The position numbers and the translations under genes were made by a program. From positions 1-16,843 of the forward strand of contig JAPUJS010000428.1 in assembly GCA_027296045.1 (NCBI GenBank): 16,843 nucleotides of DNA. Direction: 5' to 3'. Each line of letters opens with the position of its first letter. Position 1 is the stretch's first letter. The stretch comes from a bacterium. GTDB taxonomy: Bacteria; Latescibacterota; UBA2968. The notes under the pieces were generated by a model. That model made no database searches. It saw nothing but the letters and a program-made list of their open reading frames with translations, and was not told where the DNA came from. Of this stretch, positions 14,336 through 16,843 are shown piece after piece.

Positions 14336-14389
14336 ATGATCTGGGGAGATGACGACATAGGCATGTGGACTACGGTGATCAATGATTAA
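14336..14389 (+). pseudogene. Possible remnant of a sulfatase N-terminus
   Basis: A 17-residue frame MIWGDDDIGMWTTVIND ends at TAA 14387-14389. It resembles the first strand and metal-binding loop of arylsulfatases (LFIMGDDIGMWN type), with one extra Asp codon. No ribosome binding site and no downstream sulfatase sequence are seen. The match is short, so this may be chance. The rest of the 14218-14456 gap holds only the candidate promoter above and a ribosome binding site for the next gene. Confidence 0.3.
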
Positions 14390-14456
14390 CTTGCAGACCT
14401 CATGGACGAGCCCGTGAGTGCCTCATTTCCAAAACATTTTAAAATAGGAGAACAGT

Positions 14457-14828
14457 ATGCCGACGTATTCTCTCAACCACATTCACCACGAATCAAAGGA
14501 TGTCCATGCCGCTGCTGAGTGGTACAAAAAACTGTTTGACGCCGCATTGGATGAACCTTTCGAGCGCGACGGAGCAACCTGGATCCGCGCCCATATCGGA
14601 AACGTGACCGTGACCATCACCGATCGAGACTTCAGCGACATGGAATTGGTCCGGTATCAGGGATACGACCATCTCGCGCTCAGCACAGACGATTTTGACG
14701 GCTCACTGGCACGCATCAAAGAAGTCGGTGCCAATATCTGGGCAGGACCGGTCGATGCCGGAGGTATGCGACTCGTGTTCGTCAACGGACCGGACAATGT
14801 CAAGATCGAGTTGCTGGAAAAGAAGTGA
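14457..14828 (+). CDS. VOC-superfamily protein (second, divergent copy)
   Basis: This 123-residue protein has the VOC layout. His8 (LNHIHH), His72 (GYDHLAL) and Glu118 (KIELLE) are likely metal ligands, and the C-terminal VNGPDNVKIELLEKK strand is typical. TAGGAG at 14445-14450 sets the start. It shares the fold but little sequence with the VOC gene at 12880. It is transcribed away from the minus-strand operon and lies 81 nt before a solute-binding protein gene. Substrate unknown. Confidence 0.88.
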   Translation: MPTYSLNHIHHESKDVHAAAEWYKKLFDAALDEPFERDGATWIRAHIGNVTVTITDRDFSDMELVRYQGYDHLALSTDDFDGSLARIKEVGANIWAGPVDAGGMRLVFVNGPDNVKIELLEKK

Positions 14829-14909
14829 CAGCGGCGCTTCAGCCCACCCTCACCCTTTCTGCACTTTCCGATGCAATCTGATCCCTGCGGGAAGAAATCT
14901 CTGGGTGCA

Positions 14910-16607
14910 ATGAATACAAATAACCAGACATACGACCGCAGAGAATTCCTGAAATGGATGGGCGCTACAGGAACGGCTGTATTGACACTGAATGCACTGC
15001 CGACATTTGGTGCGACCCCAAAGCGTGGCGGTACACTCCATGTTGGCACGAGTTTCCTCATGCAGACCACTGATCCGCATCGCTACACCGGATTCTATGC
15101 GCGGCAGGCCTTTGCCCTTGCCTGGGAAGGCCTGCTCGCACCAACCTCTCTTGCAGAACGATACAGGCTCTTAGAGGAACACGGCCCCGATGCAGCCATC
15201 CCTCAGGTAAAACCCATGCTCGCCCACAGTTGGGAAACCGACAAAAACGGCAGTCGCTATGTGTTTCACCTGAAAAAAGGCGTGCGATTCCACAACGGCA
15301 AAGAATTCGACTCGGAAGATGTCAAGTGGAGCTGGTTGCGCATCAAAGACCCCATCTATCAATCCGGCACGCGCAAATTTCTCACCCTCTTCCTCGACTC
15401 GGTCGAAACGCCAGACAAACACACTGTTGTCGCCAATCTGTCTCAACCTTATGGCGCATTCTTGATGGCCAACACCTGGTGTTACACGATCATGTTGCCG
15501 AAAGACGCTATCCCCCCAAAAACCATCTGGGGCGAGACCCCCACCTTTAAACCCACCACGCCCGCACCACCGGGCACCGGCCCCTTTCGAATCACCAAAT
15601 TTCAACAAAATTATCAGGCCGTCTACGAACGCTTTGAAAACTATCGCATCAAAGACCTGCCGTATCTCGACAAAGTCATATTCAAGGTCATAACACAAGA
15701 TGGCCCTCGAACGATGGCGCTCCGCGCAGGCAATATCGATTGCGCTTATCGGGTGGACGAAGCCTGGCTGGCAACAAAAATCAAAGGCAAACCGATCAAC
15801 ACGCCTCACCACCTCAAAGACGAAAAACTGATTCTCTGGCCTGCAATTTTCCCCGTGAACTACACCATCTTTCTCAACAGCCATCCCGAAAAAGACACGC
15901 CATTCAAAGACGAACGGGTTCGCCAGGCACTGGCTTATTGCATCGACCAGGAAGCCATTGCCAAAGCATTGTACGGAGAACTCGGCATTCCCATGAACCA
16001 GGGATACAACCCGGATATTTCGCCCTGGGGTTATCGTGACATCAAAGGCAGAAAACGCGATATCCCCAAAGCCAGAGCCCTGCTCAAAGAAGCTGGCTAC
16101 CCCACTGGCCTGGACGTAGATTTCCTGGTCAACCCTGTCTATGGCAGAAATGACTTACGAGCCCAGATCATTCAACAAATGGCAAAACCCGCAGGTTTCC
16201 GCCTCAAAATCATGACACAAATCGGTGTACAGGTCTCAGCACGTTTGCGTACCTATGCCTACCAGATGATGACCGGTGCCATTGGTGGAGAAGATCCCAT
16301 GAACTTCTATTACAACCAACTGCGCACCGACCCAGCCCCACCGTCCAATGGCTACTCGCCCAGATTCGGCCTAAAAGACTCCGAAATGGACCGTCTGCTC
16401 GACCTTGTCGCAAACGAGCCCGATCACCAACAGCGCAAAGCCATCTTCAAAAAAGCCGTACAACGCTCCATCGACAAAGCCTACATCATTCCCAACAATC
16501 AGGCTATCACCGCCTTCACCTGGTCCGACAAACTTCAAAACTTCCACCCATGGAACTATTATCAAGCCGAACAGGCCTTCGCTGAAACGTGGATCGAAGA
16601 TGGGTAA
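14910..16607 (+). CDS. ABC transporter substrate-binding protein, family 5 (peptide/opine/oligosaccharide type), Tat-exported
   Basis: The product is 565 residues from the ATG at 14910; an upstream in-frame ATG at 14871 would add 13, and neither has a strong ribosome binding site. DRREFLKWMG (residues 9-18) plus a hydrophobic stretch is a twin-arginine signal, with cleavage likely near FGA at about 33-35. The mature part starts GGTLHVGTS, then YVFHLKKGVRFHNGKEFDSEDVKWSW and GTGPFRITKF, the hallmarks of SBP_bac_5 (DppA/OppA-like) proteins, and VRQALAYCIDQEAIAKALYG near the C-terminal lobe. It binds a small solute in the periplasm for an ABC importer. No permease or ATPase follows in the visible 230 nt, so the importer is encoded elsewhere or further on. 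Tat export of such proteins is common in organisms with this gene set. Confidence 0.92.
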   Translation: MNTNNQTYDRREFLKWMGATGTAVLTLNALPTFGATPKRGGTLHVGTSFLMQTTDPHRYTGFYARQAFALAWEGLLAPTSLAERYRLLEEHGPDAAIPQVKPMLAHSWETDKNGSRYVFHLKKGVRFHNGKEFDSEDVKWSWLRIKDPIYQSGTRKFLTLFLDSVETPDKHTVVANLSQPYGAFLMANTWCYTIMLPKDAIPPKTIWGETPTFKPTTPAPPGTGPFRITKFQQNYQAVYERFENYRIKDLPYLDKVIFKVITQDGPRTMALRAGNIDCAYRVDEAWLATKIKGKPINTPHHLKDEKLILWPAIFPVNYTIFLNSHPEKDTPFKDERVRQALAYCIDQEAIAKALYGELGIPMNQGYNPDISPWGYRDIKGRKRDIPKARALLKEAGYPTGLDVDFLVNPVYGRNDLRAQIIQQMAKPAGFRLKIMTQIGVQVSARLRTYAYQMMTGAIGGEDPMNFYYNQLRTDPAPPSNGYSPRFGLKDSEMDRLLDLVANEPDHQQRKAIFKKAVQRSIDKAYIIPNNQAITAFTWSDKLQNFHPWNYYQAEQAFAETWIEDG

Positions 16608-16639
16608 TCATAGAGCCCCTTACCAACGAAAGGAAACAC

Positions 16640-16843
16640 ATGGTGGAATTTCAGCAATTCGAAGCAGGTCTCGCAGCCGGGGAGGCCACAGCGTCAGCCG
16701 CCGGAGGCACTTCAGAGACATCGAAGACCAGCGAGCGCATGTATGTGCGCACACAGGGGTTTGGATCAACCGATGCTGAGTTGCGCTTTCTGCGGCGCTG
16801 CGGCGTGCGCCACAAGGCCGCCAAATTTCCCTTCCACCCTGAC
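16640..16843 (+). CDS. Unidentified protein, 3' partial; possibly a TIM-barrel sugar dehydratase/isomerase
   Basis: From the ATG at 16640, with AAAGGA at 16630-16635, 68 codons are open to the window end. The first 30 residues are Ala/Gly/Ser/Thr-rich and poorly ordered. The stretch after Met32, RTQGFGSTDAELRFLRRCGV, looks like the first strand and helix of a mannonate-dehydratase or xylose-isomerase-like TIM barrel, where TDxxLxFLxxxGV recurs. That is a weak guess from a few residues. A start at Met32 (16733) is possible but has no clear ribosome binding site. It lies 32 nt after the binding protein, so co-transcription is likely. Confidence 0.5.
   Translation, partial: MVEFQQFEAGLAAGEATASAAGGTSETSKTSERMYVRTQGFGSTDAELRFLRRCGVRHKAAKFPFHPD

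Overview
The window looks like a chromosomal fragment of an uncultured, probably marine or organic-matter-degrading Gram-negative bacterium of the Latescibacteria/Poribacteria/Planctomycete-like kind. This is inferred from gene content only: several sulfatases, an enolase-superfamily dehydratase, a DUF1800-DUF1501 pair, phytanoyl-CoA dioxygenase, VOC and aldo/keto reductase genes, and a Tat-type solute-binding protein. There is no rRNA or marker gene to fix the taxonomy. Most genes have clear AAGGAG-type ribosome binding sites.

Layout. (1) 1-1995: the 3' part of a large acidic protein with six visible DLDALL-DDLD repeats, a receiver-like domain that has lost its phosphoacceptor Asp, and one membrane segment, closed by a strong UUCG-loop terminator. 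(2) 2161-4097: an enolase-superfamily dehydratase/racemase, followed with no gap by the C-terminal part of a sulfatase that lacks its catalytic N-terminus, then a terminator. (3) 4254-6219: a CheY-like single-domain response regulator and, 22 nt later, an intact sulfatase with a CTPSR active-site motif. (4) 6443-9552: an AT-rich promoter region, then an exported DUF1800 protein and a Tat-exported DUF1501 protein, closed by a 15-bp hairpin. (5) 9661-11321: a decayed fragment of another sulfatase, then an intact sulfatase with CTPAR. (6) About 11322-11713: the N-terminal part of an integrase (HARP-like block plus SAM-like core-binding domain) without its catalytic domain. (7) 14217 down to 11725 on the minus strand: a probable operon of aldo/keto reductase, VOC protein, an unclear small membrane ORF and PhyH dioxygenase. 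(8) 14457-16843 on the plus strand: a second VOC protein, a family-5 solute-binding protein and the start of an unidentified gene running off the window.

How the genes may fit together (inference): the sulfatases and the enolase-superfamily enzyme suggest desulfation and catabolism of sulfated sugars or small organics. The minus-strand operon and the binding protein suggest uptake and oxidation of small organic compounds. The most striking structural theme is gene decay: up to four broken pieces (two clear sulfatase relics, a possible third, and a truncated recombinase) sit at the junctions between intact modules, which suggests an accessory region shaped by repeated insertion and deletion. 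No CRISPR array, tRNA, rRNA or complete insertion sequence was seen.
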